Source: Monoplex corrugatus (lineage: Eukaryota; Mollusca; Gastropoda; Littorinimorpha; Ranellidae). Taken from it: DNA of 64,000 bases. The notes below the pieces were generated by a model. The model was given only the letters and a program-made list of their open reading frames with translations. It was not told where the DNA came from and did not search any database. The stretch lies in assembly GCA_030674185.1 (NCBI GenBank), contig CM060312.1, forward strand, positions 72,124,237-72,188,236, read 5' to 3'. The position numbers and the translations under genes were made by a program. Shown here piece after piece: positions 45,901 to 57,230 of the stretch (within the stretch, counting starts at the first letter, position 1; every line of letters starts with the position of its first letter).

Positions 45901-46011
45901 ACCAACGATTCTGAAGATGAAGGTTTAAGGTTGGGTTATTGTTACGACGCGAATTAATTACATATTGTCTCCGAGCAATTTCCGTGAGAGAGCTAAACTG
46001 CACCAATACTT

Positions 46012-46374
46012 TTGAAAAACAAACAAACAAACAAACAGACAAACAAGAACACAACTGTCATTCCTCCAAACAAACATACAAACAAACAAACAAACAAAAC
46101 TTACATTGCTCCAAACAAACAAAATTTTAATTCCTTCAAAAAACAAACAAACAAACAAACAAACAAACAAACAAAAAAAATTTCTTTCCTTTAAACGAAC
46201 AAACAAAAAGAATTATCATTCCTTCAAACAAACAAACAAACAAACAAAGAGACAGACAGACAAACAAACAGAATTTTCATCCCTTCAAACAAACAGATAA
46301 ACAAACAAACAGAACTTTCATCCCTTCCAACAAACAAACAAACAAACAGAACTTTCATCCCTTCAAACAAGCAA

Positions 46375-46439
<65 letters not shown>

Positions 46440-46445
46440 GAAACA
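46012..46445. repeat. (AAAC)n units with (CAGA)n, just downstream of the TLR stop
   Basis: Repeated AAACAAAC blocks separated by TTCATCCCTTC-like spacers about 40-60 bp apart, then (CAGA)n at 46380-46437. On the TLR strand this is a TTTG/TCTG-rich 3' region. Confidence 0.92.
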
Positions 46446-46492
46446 GAACTATCATTCATTCAAGCAAACAAGCAAACATACAAACAGAATGT

Positions 46493-46794
46493 TCATTCCC
46501 TCAAAGCCTGGGCCAGTCGGGCCCAGAACAGACCCCTGTCGACCTCACTGTCAGGGTACTCTATGTACACGCGGGCCTGCAGGTTGGCCAGCATGACACG
46601 TGGCAGCTCGTGCGCGGGCACGTGCTGGTAGAGCAGGAAAAGCAGTACGTCACGTCCGGTGTAGACGCTTTCCATCAGCGCCATTTGCAACTCGTAATGA
46701 CACCAGTCAGAGTCCAGCAGAGCGCGACTGAGTACTACCAGTGTGTGACGGCTTCTCTGCACGCTGTCGACTATTCTGGAGGCGATGTAATGTC
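46493..46794 (-). CDS. TLR exon 2: remainder of TIR domain
   Basis: It starts [20 protein letters not shown] and continues through [12 protein letters not shown], the box-3 region [13 protein letters not shown] and the stop. The acceptor is GTGCAG at the end of a ~120-bp TG-rich tract. Conserved TIR landmarks continue directly from exon 1. Confidence 0.94.
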
Positions 46795-46885
46795 CTGCAC
46801 ACAGACAGACAGACAGACACACACACACACAAGCGCGTATACACACACGGACACGCACGCACGCACACACACACACACACGCACG

Positions 46886-46918
<33 letters not shown>

Positions 46919-49900
46919 CATCATTATAAACCATTAATTTTAGTAGTCAGGTTACCATACAAGTTGTACTGATGTATCAGAAGATATGTAGGCCTATAGG
47001 CTAACTCAACGTGGAAATGATTCAAATCAAACACATCATGAATTAACACCCAAGAAGCACATATTCGAAATTGTTGAAATACAAAAATCGAATGAGAACT
47101 TGCAAAATGATCACAATACAACTTATGCTTTCGTGACTCCCAAACTCTTCACAGCTTTGAGCTAATTTTATAAAGATCTACCCATAACAAGCTGTGGAAA
47201 TTAATATATATATATACACACACATCTTGTTGCAGACACGACCGGTGGACAGATAGATACAACTTTCCAGTCTGTGTAAAACAATCAATTGTACTTATTA
47301 TGTTTTTAAATGGATATTAAAAAATTACAACAAAAAACAAAACAAAAAACACCAAAAAAAACAACAACAGCATAAGCCTTGTGAGTGAAGAAATCACTGA
47401 TCTCTTCTGAAATAACCACTGACATTGATTTTTTTAAAAGGGACTATCCTGGGATAACATTTCTGGGATAAAGTGAAGGAGGCAATGATGCGTTGGGATA
47501 AGGTAAATGAGGCAATGATACCTCGTGACTAAGCGCTGACTCAAACTGATATTTCTGCTGTAACGAAATACACGAAGAGACAAAGACAGAGATTGTGTGA
47601 AATATGTGCTAAGCAACTGATACTCACCAGGAGTGAAGTCCCTGGTGTGAATACACAACTTCAGTCCATGGTAATCCTCCAGTTGTTGTTGGAGCTCTCC
47701 AGCCACAAAGTCGTCGTCCTCAGAAGAGAAAGACACGAAGGCATCAAAATCAAAGTGTTGCCGCTGCTCCTGCTGCTGTTGACGCCGCAGACTGAGGCGT
47801 GAAGCGTAATAGAGGTACCGTAGCTTCCAGCGGAATCGGTAAGCCAGAGCCGTCAGAAGAAACATCCCTAGAACGATGCAACATGCTGAGGCTCCCACTA
47901 ACACCCCTACATAACTGCCGCACTGATATTCCAGGGCAGCAATGGTATCCATCAGATTATCCATTTCCTTCAAAGAGCCATCTATTTGCTGGCAGAAGTA
48001 GTTATGTGTAGTCCCAAAGTTGACTTTGCTTTCACGGATCCACTTTAAGAAGTCAATGTTTTGGCATATGCAGGCAATAGGATTGTAGGTCATATTGACG
48101 GTCACGTTGAATGTCTCTGCCATCTTGTCCAGGTGATCCCGAGCCTCTTTGGGAATGGTGTGTAACTGGTTCTGGGAAATGTCCAAGTGATGCAGTCTGC
48201 TCATGTGAGACAGCGCTATGGTGAATGTACCTATTCCATTGACTGACAGACGCAACTTTTCTAAGTTTTCCAGTGGCAACAAGATTTTGCGTGAAAAGGT
48301 ACCCAGGTCATTGGTCGACACATCGAGTATTCGAAGGTTTTTCAGTCCGCGAAATATTCTGCCTTCTTTATCATGTTCAAAAACTTTTCTGAGCATGTTT
48401 TGGCTGATATCCAGGATTTCGAGGGATGGGAAACCTGAGAAAAATTCGTAGTTGATGTATTCAGTAAGAGTGCTTATGAGATACAACTCAGTGACGTTCT
48501 CAAATCCACACACTGGGCCATACCACACGGGTAAGTGGTTTCTGCTCAGATCGATCCTCTTCAGAATGTTGGGAACATGTATTCTCACTTTCCTCAGTTT
48601 ATAAACCAGCCCAAAATCTCGAGCACTGAAGGTCTCCAGATGAGGTGGAACATGAAACTTTTTCCCCTCACACCCACTGACTGAATCATCCGCCACAAAG
48701 GCATTGGGTGCAAGCTCCGAAACTTTTACTCTGAAATTCTTTCTAGCTGACTGTTGGAGATGTTGTGACGATGATGAGATGACCCGTGGATCAGGTGGCC
48801 TTAAAGGGGGCGTCCAGAACGTGTCCAGACCATTCATGTCCAGTAGTTCCAGGCTCTTTAGGCAGTCCATGTCATTGACGAAAGGAGCCAGCTCCCAGAG
48901 ATTACCATCAACATTTACGTACTTGAGGTTAGGAGGCATGCTGTGACACAAAGCACCCACTTCAATGGCTTCAATCCTGTTGAAACGGGCTTGAAGTCGC
49001 TCCAGATATTGCAGCTTCCTGAAGTGAACCAGGTTGGACCACCGAATGGTAATGCCGAGTATTCTGCTGTGAACGACTAAGTCAATTATCAGATTTTTCA
49101 ATCTGGTGAAGGACAGGCCGTAGAAAGCCTCACCCAACAATTCGAAACCGAGATTTTGGTTGAAAGATAGGTCGAGGTTCTCTAGGTTCTGCAGAGTCAT
49201 GAAGGTATCACGTGTCAGGTTGAGGATGCCACAGTCTGACAGATTGAGGTGTGTCACGTTGGGCACGTTGGCGAATGTGGTTCTGTTGATGGTGCCTAAG
49301 AAGCAGTCACCTGTCTTCCCATTCAAGTCCAGGTGGGTCAGATGAGTCAGCTTGGTGAAGCCAGGTCCTAGAGTTTTGTTGATCAGTCCGTCCATCGACA
49401 AGTATTGAAGGTTGGTTAGGCGAGAGAGAGTTTCGTCCGGATAACCAAGCTCTACATTTAGCTTTTGATCTTCCAGGCCACCTAACATCTTTGCTGGTGT
49501 GACTGAGTGTCTTGCCTTCTGCAGAACTCTCTGCAGCGTGTCTGTACTGTGTAGTCTATGCCGTGAAGTCAAATTCAGTTCACCTTCATTCCTGGCAAAA
49601 TTCCGCTTACCCTCGTTTTTGGAAAAACTTAGGTCACCCTTCTTTCTGGCAAAATACAGATCACCTTCCTTCATGAACCTCAAAGCGCCTTTAGGTTGGT
49701 CCGTTGCTCCGAGTTGTTGTGATGACTTGTTTTCTGGATTGATTGGTTGGAGGAGGTTGCGGCTGAGGATAAGAGTAGTAAGAGACGTGAGGGACACGAA
49801 CAGGTCAGATGGATAGGTGTTAGGACTGAGAAGCAGGAAGTTGTTCCACAGGGACAGCCTTGTCAGTTTTGTCAAACCACGGAACGCATTGTGATGCAGC

Positions 49901-50217
49901 CTGGTGATTCTGTTCCTGGACAGGTCCAGGTCTCTCAGTTCTCCTAACTGAAGGAAAACACCATCAGGAACCGTGGTTATGTTATTATGCGACAGAAGGA
50001 GAGTCGTACTATTCACGGGAAGATCAGTAGGGATCGCGTTCAAATGCCTCTCACTGCAGTTGACCAATAAACCTGGAGAATAGCTGGGGTCTGTGCCGAT
50101 GGAGCACACAATGAAAGAGACAGCTTCCATTGTGATCATCTGAGTGCCCCAAACCAGCAGGATTATGGTGGCCTTCATGTTGAATGATTTCTCATGGCCA
50201 CCCATCACCTTCAACAC
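46493..50217 (-). CDS. Toll-like receptor, complete, two coding exons
   Basis: Exons 50217-47628 and 46794-46493 join in phase (CCT G|GA CAT), giving 963 aa from the first ATG, or 950 aa from the Met at 50178. The second Met is better placed before a hydrophobic signal peptide ([11 protein letters not shown]...). Seen in order: an N-terminal LRR cap, many LxxLxLxxN leucine-rich repeats, a single C-terminal cysteine cap ([12 protein letters not shown] ... FCQQ ... YQC, about residues 712-766), one TM helix (about 767-789), and a TIR domain (from about 817) with box 1 FDAFVSFS, box 2 RDFTPG including the BB-loop proline, and box 3 FW. One cysteine cluster makes it a single-cluster (vertebrate-like) TLR. 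Family members sense microbial ligands and signal through TIR adaptors; the ligand cannot be inferred. Short 9-residue repeats interrupt the LRRs near residue 180. Confidence 0.95.
46795..47627 (-). other. TLR intron splitting the TIR domain
   Basis: An 833-nt phase-1 intron with GTGAGT donor and GTGCAG acceptor. The acceptor-proximal 120 nt are TG/TCTG/TGCG repeats. The rest is AT-rich with no ORF. Confidence 0.85.
46798..46918. repeat. (CAGA)n-(CA)n-(CGCA)n tract at the TLR acceptor
   Basis: It occupies the place of the polypyrimidine tract upstream of the TLR exon 2 acceptor. Confidence 0.93.
47628..50217 (-). CDS. TLR exon 1: signal peptide, LRR ectodomain, TM, first part of TIR
   Basis: The exon ends CTTCACTCCTG|GTGAGT inside the BB loop of the TIR domain. 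The open frame reads on past this donor for about 65 codons without homology, so the splice and not the longer ORF gives the conserved TIR. Confidence 0.94.
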
Positions 50218-50659
50218 ACAGTAAACATTATTAGCATGAAAATTAGTTTCTTATTATGGCTCTAAAATTGACAAATGGATCCCTCACCTGCAAGGTCGAC
50301 CGCTTCTTTCTTCTTTCTTTCTTTTACCTGCGTGCTTTGTACCATCCTGGGTGTTCTTGGGAGATAGAGTAGATGGCCAGCAGCAAGCCAGAAGCCTCAA
50401 GGGGAGGAATACCGTGTGGCGTCAGTATTCTCCCTACTCTCGCCTACTGCTGCTTGTTCAGGACTGCCACATGTTGAACGTTGTCAGCAAGTGTACTTTT
50501 GTTGTTCGGAGTATATATCTCCTAGCATCTGGCTCACCTTCCTCAGAGACCCAGAGCCAGTCAACCAAAGCTGGGGAATTTTGTGGGTCACTTTTTTCTC
50601 TTCCAGACTGCCCAGACAGACTTAATAAGCTCCATCTAGCCGAATGAAATCTTTTTGAA
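50218..50659. other. TLR 5' flank
   Basis: No TATA box recognised. A possible non-coding exon donor TTGCAG|GTGAGG (minus) at about 50285-50293 and an acceptor-like TGTGTTGAAG close to the ATG hint at a 5' UTR intron. Low certainty. Confidence 0.25.
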
Positions 50660-51120
50660 CGCTTAGTGCAAACTTTGCGGTTTCTATCTCCTCTTCCAAG
50701 GACTTCTTGAAAATGTTGATTTGGTCTGTTTTAATGCATGGTTACGAAGCCTGGACACTAAGAAAAGACGAAGAATATAAGATCAGTGGCTCTATGGACG
50801 GCTTCTCACAGTCAAGTGGACAGATAGTACAAACGAAAGCATGTTAATGGAACTGAATGTCAGGCGCCAGCTGCTGACAGATCAACAAAAGAAAGCTGAA
50901 ATACGTAGGCCATGCGATCAGAAACACCAAAACAGATCTGATGTCAACGGTCCTGCAGGGGACAGTTGAGGCGAGGAGAAGAAAGGGATGATCGCACGCC
51001 TCCTATTTTAACAACATTGCTGAAGTCTGTGGTCTGGAGATCCAGGAGGTTGCCCACAGATGTCTTAATCGTGTTACCTGGAGAAAACGTGTGACGTCGA
51101 GTGTGACTCCTACCGCCGAT
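50660..51120 (+). mobile_element. Degenerate family C LINE fragment
   Basis: Diverged match to 23384-23935: CATGGTTACGAAGCCTGGAC, CTTCTCACAGTCAAGTGGAC and GTAGGCCATGCGATCAGAAA. Several frameshifts. Confidence 0.75.
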
Positions 51121-51354
51121 CCCGGGGAGGGAGACAGATGAGATGAGATTTCAAGGACTGTAAATTGCAAAGGTACCATGGAGCAAGAGCGGGAAGGAGA
51201 GAGAAAATAAAACTTCTCATAAATCGGGATTCTAACCTCAGCATTCTGAACTCCTCACATTTTGCTTCGTTGGACGGGTGTTTGTCCATTGAACTCATGC
51301 TAAATATCAATAACAAACAAACAAACAAACAAAAAACCATAATGCAAACTAATA

Positions 51355-51935
51355 GCTGCCCCCGTGGCGATGCCGGGGGCTCTTTCAGTATAAATGGTAT
51401 CCCCACCTTCTGGAAATTCTGTGCTAGAAATTTCCTATTTTCTGTCATTTGCTTTGTTTCTGCCATGTACTTTTGCTTCCTGTCATTTCTTCCTATCATT
51501 TTCTGCCTTGCTGGTCCATTCACCTGTATGTGTTCAATAAAATCGTACGTCCTTTTTCTTTGGATTGATAATTGGGTATATGTATGAAATGCATTTTTGG
51601 CTCTAGGGAGTTGATATATGCGGAAGTAATTTTAAGTAATTTAGACCTTTCTTTTGTTTTGTTTTTTTACACGTTTTGGTGTCCTTAGGTATACCGAAAT
51701 TTGTATTCAGGTATGTTTTTTTCAAATCCCCTGTGTGATAAATTGGACGGAGTGGTCAACGCCAGGGGGGGATGTCCTTAGATTATATACGCGAATGCAA
51801 GATATATGTACTTAATTTTCTTTTCATTTTGTATCCTGTTGAAGTTTTGTTTGCTTTGAAAAAAACGGTTATAGCCCTGATATGGCTCTATGCAGTCGGC
51901 TGGTCTTTAAACAACAATAACAATAACAGTAACAA
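51355..51935 (+). repeat. Interspersed repeat family D, copy 3
   Basis: Opposite orientation to the other copies. It ends in TTTAAACAACAATAACAATA. Confidence 0.78.
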
Positions 51936-51954
51936 TAACTAATAGCCACGATAT

Positions 51955-52090
51955 AGTAACCGGTTAGCACAATGGACTAGCTACTGGAAGGTTGTGGCTT
52001 CGAACCCCATCAGTCAGGCCAAAGTCATTGTGGGCTATTTCAGTCCTAACCGGCTCCTGCCCAGAGTTGATGTTCACAGAACACTAACAA
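51955..52090 (+). repeat. tRNA-derived SINE remnant
   Basis: A box GTAACCGGTTAGCACAATGG and B box GTGGCTTCGAACCCC, body CCTAACCGGCTCCTGCCCAG. Confidence 0.6.
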
Positions 52091-52199
52091 CAGTACTGTC
52101 AGCAGCAATACGTGTAACAACGACAGCACCAATAGAAGTTTTTAATCACTGACACGCGTCTCTAACTTTGGAGTAAGCATCAAAAGCAAGAGCAGCAAC

Positions 52200-52490
52200 A
52201 CCAGTGTTAACAAAACAGTAATAACAGCAACAGCAATGGTAATGATACTGCTACCACGATAACAACGGCTACTATTACTACTACTACTACCACTACCACC
52301 ACCACCACCACTACTACTACTACTACAACTACTGCTGCTGCCGCTGCTTCTACTACTACTACTATTACTACTACTACTACTACTACCACCACCACGACTA
52401 CTACTACTATTACTACTACTACTGCAACTACTACTACCGCCACTACTATTTTGACTTTTACTACTACTACTACTACTACTACCATACCAC
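52200..52490. repeat. (ACT)n/(ACC)n triplet microsatellite
   Basis: About 220 bp of imperfect TAC/CAC triplets. Confidence 0.95.
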
Positions 52491-52494
52491 CGCC

Positions 52495-52960
52495 ACTACG
52501 ATTCTGTTTTGAGGACTATGCTCTTCACACGACAGACAGTCAGCAAGCACTCTCCAAGCTTGTTGAAAGACTGGATGAAACATCGACAAAATACGGCAAG
52601 GAAGTCAGAGCTCAGAAGATCAAACTGATGGTCAGCTACAAATGTCAGCATCACCACTGATATACCTGCCCATGGACTGAAACTAGGCATTGTTCCAACA
52701 GTTCACTTACCTCGGATCCATCATTATGAGGGATCCAAGCCAGAAATCCTCTCAAAGGCAGCAAAGACAACAACAGAATTGTCCAGGCTGGAAGGATGAA
52801 AACATTTCCACGAAAGACAAGATCAGGCTATTACGTACGCTGGTAGATTCCATCTTCCTGTACGCATTTGGGGCATGGATGTTCACAGCATATTTGGAAA
52901 TATGAATCTAAGCAATTGAAATGAGATGTTATTGCAAGATACTAAACATCAGATACACTT
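52495..52960 (+). mobile_element. Degenerate LINE RT fragment
   Basis: DYALHTTDSQQALSKLVERL and QFTYLGSIIMRDPSQ, then KDKIRLLRTLVDSIFLYAFG match the post-catalytic RT region; frames are broken. Confidence 0.7.
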
Positions 52961-53224
52961 GACAAATGATCTGATCAGATATTTTCTACGTCAATCTCAT
53001 CCGACCCCGAAAACTGGTCCTGATAATGAACGCATTTTTGTTTGCTGGCGAGGAGGTATTTTCACAAATCAGTGGAGTCGCAATGGGGACAAAAATGGGC
53101 CCTAGTTTTGCCTGTTTGTGACAGAGTTCAAGTGAATAGAAACTAGAAACAAACACAAAAATTGGATGAGAAATTTAATTTGACGAGAAATTAAGAAGAA
53201 GAAGAAGAAGGAAAAAAAAAGACC

Positions 53225-53443
53225 AGACAGACGCAAATATTCGGCCAACTGGCCTATGTCGGGTGTTCACAAAAAGTACAAACAATAAGTGCACAAAACT
53301 TATGGGGGAAAAAACAGCCATCCGCCATTTTCTCTTGCTCAACAAAAGATCAGAGAAATCATACTGCTGTTGGTTTCCTCCCTAAGTTTTGTTTATTTAT
53401 TCTTTGTTGTTTTCTGTGTAAGCTTGACAAAAACCAGTTGGCC

Positions 53444-53450
<7 letters not shown>
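53225..53450. repeat. Family G repeat, inverted pair
   Basis: TTCGGCCAACTGGCCTATGT at 53240 and CCAGTTGGCCGAAAATC at 53434 are inverted relative to each other, so the segment could fold back. Confidence 0.55.
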
Positions 53451-53474
<24 letters not shown>

Positions 53475-53547
53475 CATCATCATCATCATCATCATAAACT
53501 TGTTCATGTATCTCTCTTGCTATTTTTGTTGTTGTTTCTTCTTCTTC

Positions 53548-53589
<42 letters not shown>

Positions 53590-53590
53590 T

Positions 53591-53627
<37 letters not shown>

Positions 53628-53640
53628 CAGTTGTAGTAAA
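53448..53640. repeat. (CAT)n and (AGT)n triplet microsatellites
   Basis: (ATC)n at 53448-53496 and (GTA)n at 53548-53630. Confidence 0.95.
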
Positions 53641-53799
53641 TGCTCGTTTTCGTTCAATTTGTTAGTGCGAAAAAATTAGTGCAAGAAGTTTTGTGGTAGG
53701 CCCCTTAGACCATAACTCTGTTCCAGTTGTGTACTGACAAACCATTATAACATCTTCATATATGAAGACCACTAGGTCTTTGAAGCGTTTCAATACAAA

Positions 53800-54060
53800 A
53801 TAAAAGGCGCGGTAGTCAAGTAGGGAAAACGTCGGACTTCCAATCTAGGGTTCGGGTTCGCATGGTGGGTAAAAGATGGAATTTTCCCGACCTCGTTGTG
53901 TCTGACCTTCGCAGAACAACTTACATGCACGCTAAAAGATTCTGCAAATCATATGAGCTTTCGGTAGTGTATGGAAACGTGAGAATACTCAGCATGCACG
54001 CCTATAAAAGACGGAATATGCAGACTGTACACTAACATACTTGTACTACCTGCATATTGT
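53800..54060 (+). repeat. tRNA-derived SINE family S3, copy
   Basis: Head CGCGGTAGTCAAGTAGGG and GGGTTCGGGTTCGCATGG, then ACATGCACGCTAAAAGATTC. The inverse orientation is seen at 26.6 and 38.6 kb. Confidence 0.6.
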
Positions 54061-54289
54061 GGGCAAAACAGAAAATTCGAATGCTTAAATATTTAAAATG
54101 ACACAATAAATCCAGTAGTACTTGTAGTGATAATGATAATAATAGTAGCACCAACATCAGCACTAATAACAACATCGTCAGCAGGACTAATATTATACAG
54201 AAGCCACAACAGCAGCAGCAGCAACAACAATAACAACACTAACCACCAGCTATAGTCGTGCGTATGTGCAGTTAACCCGCAGTATGGTG

Positions 54290-54565
54290 CATCATGCTGA
54301 CAGTCTAGTCACTATAGAGGAGGTGCGATCAGCATGATCTCAGGCATGGACAGTGAGACAAACAACTCTCGATGTCACACTTAGTGATGTGATCATAGAC
54401 ATAGACAAGGAGATAGGCAACTCACTCAGTGGAATTCTGTGATATGATCATAGTTATGGACTTTCACTCTAGCTAGGCAACTCACTCTATGAAAATCTGT
54501 GATTTGGTCACAGCTATGGACTTTTACACTAGCTAGGCAACTCACTCTGTGAAATTCTGTGATTT
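54290..54565. repeat. ~60-bp tandem array, left part
   Basis: Units contain TGTGATATGATCATAGACAT, GGACTTTTACACTAGCTAGG and CAACTCACTCTGTG. The array is interrupted by the LINE at 54566. Confidence 0.88.
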
Positions 54566-54697
54566 AATAATAATAATAATTACAATATTTATATAGCGCA
54601 AAATCTTGATAAAATCAAATCTAAGCGCTGAAACACACACACACGCACGCACGCACACACACGCACGCACGCACGCACACACACGCACCCACGCACG

Positions 54698-54760
<63 letters not shown>

Positions 54761-56356
54761 TATAAATGGGGAGAAAGAATAAAAACAATGGAAAATTATA
54801 GAGAGCATATTATATACAATTATATATTGCAATGTGATTCCCCTCCGAGTGGAGACAGGCTGCAGAGGGGATTGAGTGAGGTCAGGATTTTATGCAGAGG
54901 AGAAAAGGTGAGTTTTGAGAGCGACTTGAAGGAGACAAAAGTAGGTTGCTGACGGACAGAGAGAGGAAGTTTGTTCCAGGAGAGCGGACCAGAAACAGAG
55001 AAGGCTCGTGGACCATAGGTATTGAGCATAGTGCGTGGAAAGCGAAAAGTCAGAGGATCGGAGGCAGAGCGGAGGGTACGTGAGGGAAGATAGATCTCAA
55101 GTAGGCTTGACAGGTAATCGGGGGCTGCGTTATTGAGGCTTTTGTAGCACATGGTGTCTAGTTTGTACTGTATGCACTTTGATACAGGGAGCAGTGAAGT
55201 TGTGCCAGGAGAGGAGATATGTGGTCAGCTTTTTTTCTTTTTGAGTACAAGGCGTGCAGCATTGTTTTGAATGCGCTGTAGGATGTGAGTGGTGGAGGCA
55301 GGAAGACCGGACAGGAGTGAATTGCAATAGTCAATGCGAGACATTATGAAGGAGAGAACGAGTTTTGCAGTTGTTTCCACAGAGAGATACTTCCTGATCA
55401 GGCTTATACGATGAGGTGATAGTAGCAAGATCTGGCAGTTTGAGAAACAAGTTGTTCATGGAGAGGGTAGAGTCAATGCAGACACCAAGGTTTTTAGCTG
55501 AATCAGAAATTGGGACTGATGTGTTACATAATGGGAGAGAAAGAGGAGGCAGCTGAGAAAGTTTCTGACGGGTGCCAATGAGGATAGCTTCTGTCTTGTC
55601 ATCATTTAGCTGAAGTTTTTTTGTATGTCATCCAATTTTTGATGTCCGAGTAACACTCAGTGGTGCGAGTCAGGAGGCGCTGTATATTGTCAGGTGAGTC
55701 ACTGTCTTGAAGTTGGGTGTCATCAGCATAGAAGTGGTGTTTTATAGAGTGGGAGTTGATGATGGTGGACAGGTGTAAAGAGTGAAAAGAACAGGGCCAA
55801 GGACAGATCCTTGTGGAACACCACAGGTCAGGTATGCAGGTTGAGAGTAAGTGCCATTGATGAGAACAGTTTGTTTTCTGTTTGAAAGATAAGAATGAAC
55901 CAGGAGAGAGCAATGTCAGAGATGCCAAAAGTATGATGAATCTAGAAAGGAGAATACCATGATCAATGGTATCAAAGGCTGCAGACAGATCAAGGAGTGT
56001 GAGGAGAGAGACTTTGCCAGTATCAGTTGCAAGGAGGAGATTGTTGAGAATGTGTAGCAAGGCAGTTTCAGTGCTATGGCACTGGCGGTAGGCTGACTGG
56101 AAAGGATTGAGGAGATTGTTGGCAGACAGGTGAGAGTTCAGTTGGTTGAGGACAACTTTTTCAAGCAGTTTTGACAAGAAAGAGAGATTAGAGATAGGCC
56201 GGTAATTTTTCAGTTCATTTGGGTCTAAATTGTATTTCTTGAGGAGAGGGTGAACAATAGCAGACTTGAAAAAATCTGGGACAGTTCCAGTTTGGAGAGA
56301 AGTGTTGATGATGTCAGTGATGAATGGGAGGAGAGTAGGGAGACAGTCAGAGTAGA
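54566..56356 (-). mobile_element. L2/CR1-like LINE, longest copy, 5'-truncated, inside a tandem array
   Basis: Minus translation: MSKLLEKVVLNQLNSHLSAN, STETALLHILNNLLLATDTG, LLDLSAAFDTIDHGILLSRF (RT motif A), [14 protein letters not shown] region (frameshifted), FYADDTQLQDSDS (YADD motif), then [13 protein letters not shown] and LHWLP. GATTT flanks both ends (54561-54565 and 56357-56361). It ends GCGCTATATAAATATTG plus (ATT)n. Frameshifts disable it. A (CA)n tract lies in its 3' UTR. Confidence 0.9.
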
Positions 56357-56960
56357 GATTTGGTCATAGCTATGGACTTTTACACTAGCTAGGCAACTCA
56401 CTCTGTGAAATTCTGTGATTTGGTCATAGCTATGGACTTTTACATAGCTAGGCAACTACTGTAAATCTGTCATTTGTCATAGTTATGGACTTAACACTAG
56501 CTAGCTACTCACTCTGTGGAAATCTGTGACATGATCATAGCTACGGATTTTCACGCTGTATGCTATGTACAGGGAGTGATCACAGACATGGATATGGAGA
56601 CAAGTCTGTTCGCTCTGTCGCACTCTATGATATGATCATAGATAAGGATGGGAGACAGGCAAGCGCAAAGTCGCAATCTATGATGTGTCATAGACATGGA
56701 TAAAAAGACAAGCAACTCGCGATGTTGCACTCTGTGACATGATCACAGACATGGTATGGGACACTGGCAATGTGCTTTGTCATACTTTGGTCATTCTCGG
56801 TGAAATGATCATAGACATCGATAGGGAAACAAGCAAGCGCTCTGTCGTACTCTGTGATATGACATAGACATGGATGGGGCGACAGGCAACTCGCTCTATC
56901 ACACTCTGTGGTATGATCACAGACATAGATAAGGAGAGGGCAACTGACACTTTGGCACTC
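56357..56960. repeat. ~60-bp tandem array, right part
   Basis: Continues the units GGTCATAGCTATGGACTTTT and ATGATCATAGACATGGATAA. Units become more diverged rightward. Confidence 0.85.
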
Positions 56961-56974
56961 ACCGATGTAGAGAG

Positions 56975-57218
56975 GAGTGTGTGGCCAAATGGATAAAGCA
57001 CATGTCTGGGATGTCAAAAACCCATGTTGAAAGTCTGGGTTGGACAAGAATAATTTTTCCTTTCCCTATGAGATCTTCAGTGATGGTCCAGGTGCCAGTT
57101 TTTTTTTGGTGTGACAATAATCCGAAGTCCTGTGGGGAGTATGCACTACGTGCACGTTAAAGAAAACATGACAATGAAGGAATTATCCCTGGAAAAATTC
57201 TCTACATATATCCGCTCT
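56975..57218 (+). repeat. tRNA-derived SINE remnant
   Basis: Head GTGTGGCCAAATGGATAAAG, then TACGTGCACGTTAAAGAA, a motif common in SINE bodies of such genomes. Confidence 0.5.
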
Positions 57219-57230
57219 CGGAGGTAAATG

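Noticed and set aside
47434..47627. Uninterrupted TLR ORF to 47434 as the real C-terminus
   Set aside because: Beyond 47628 the frame loses TIR similarity, while splicing at GTGAGT to 46794 restores the complete TIR including the FW motif.
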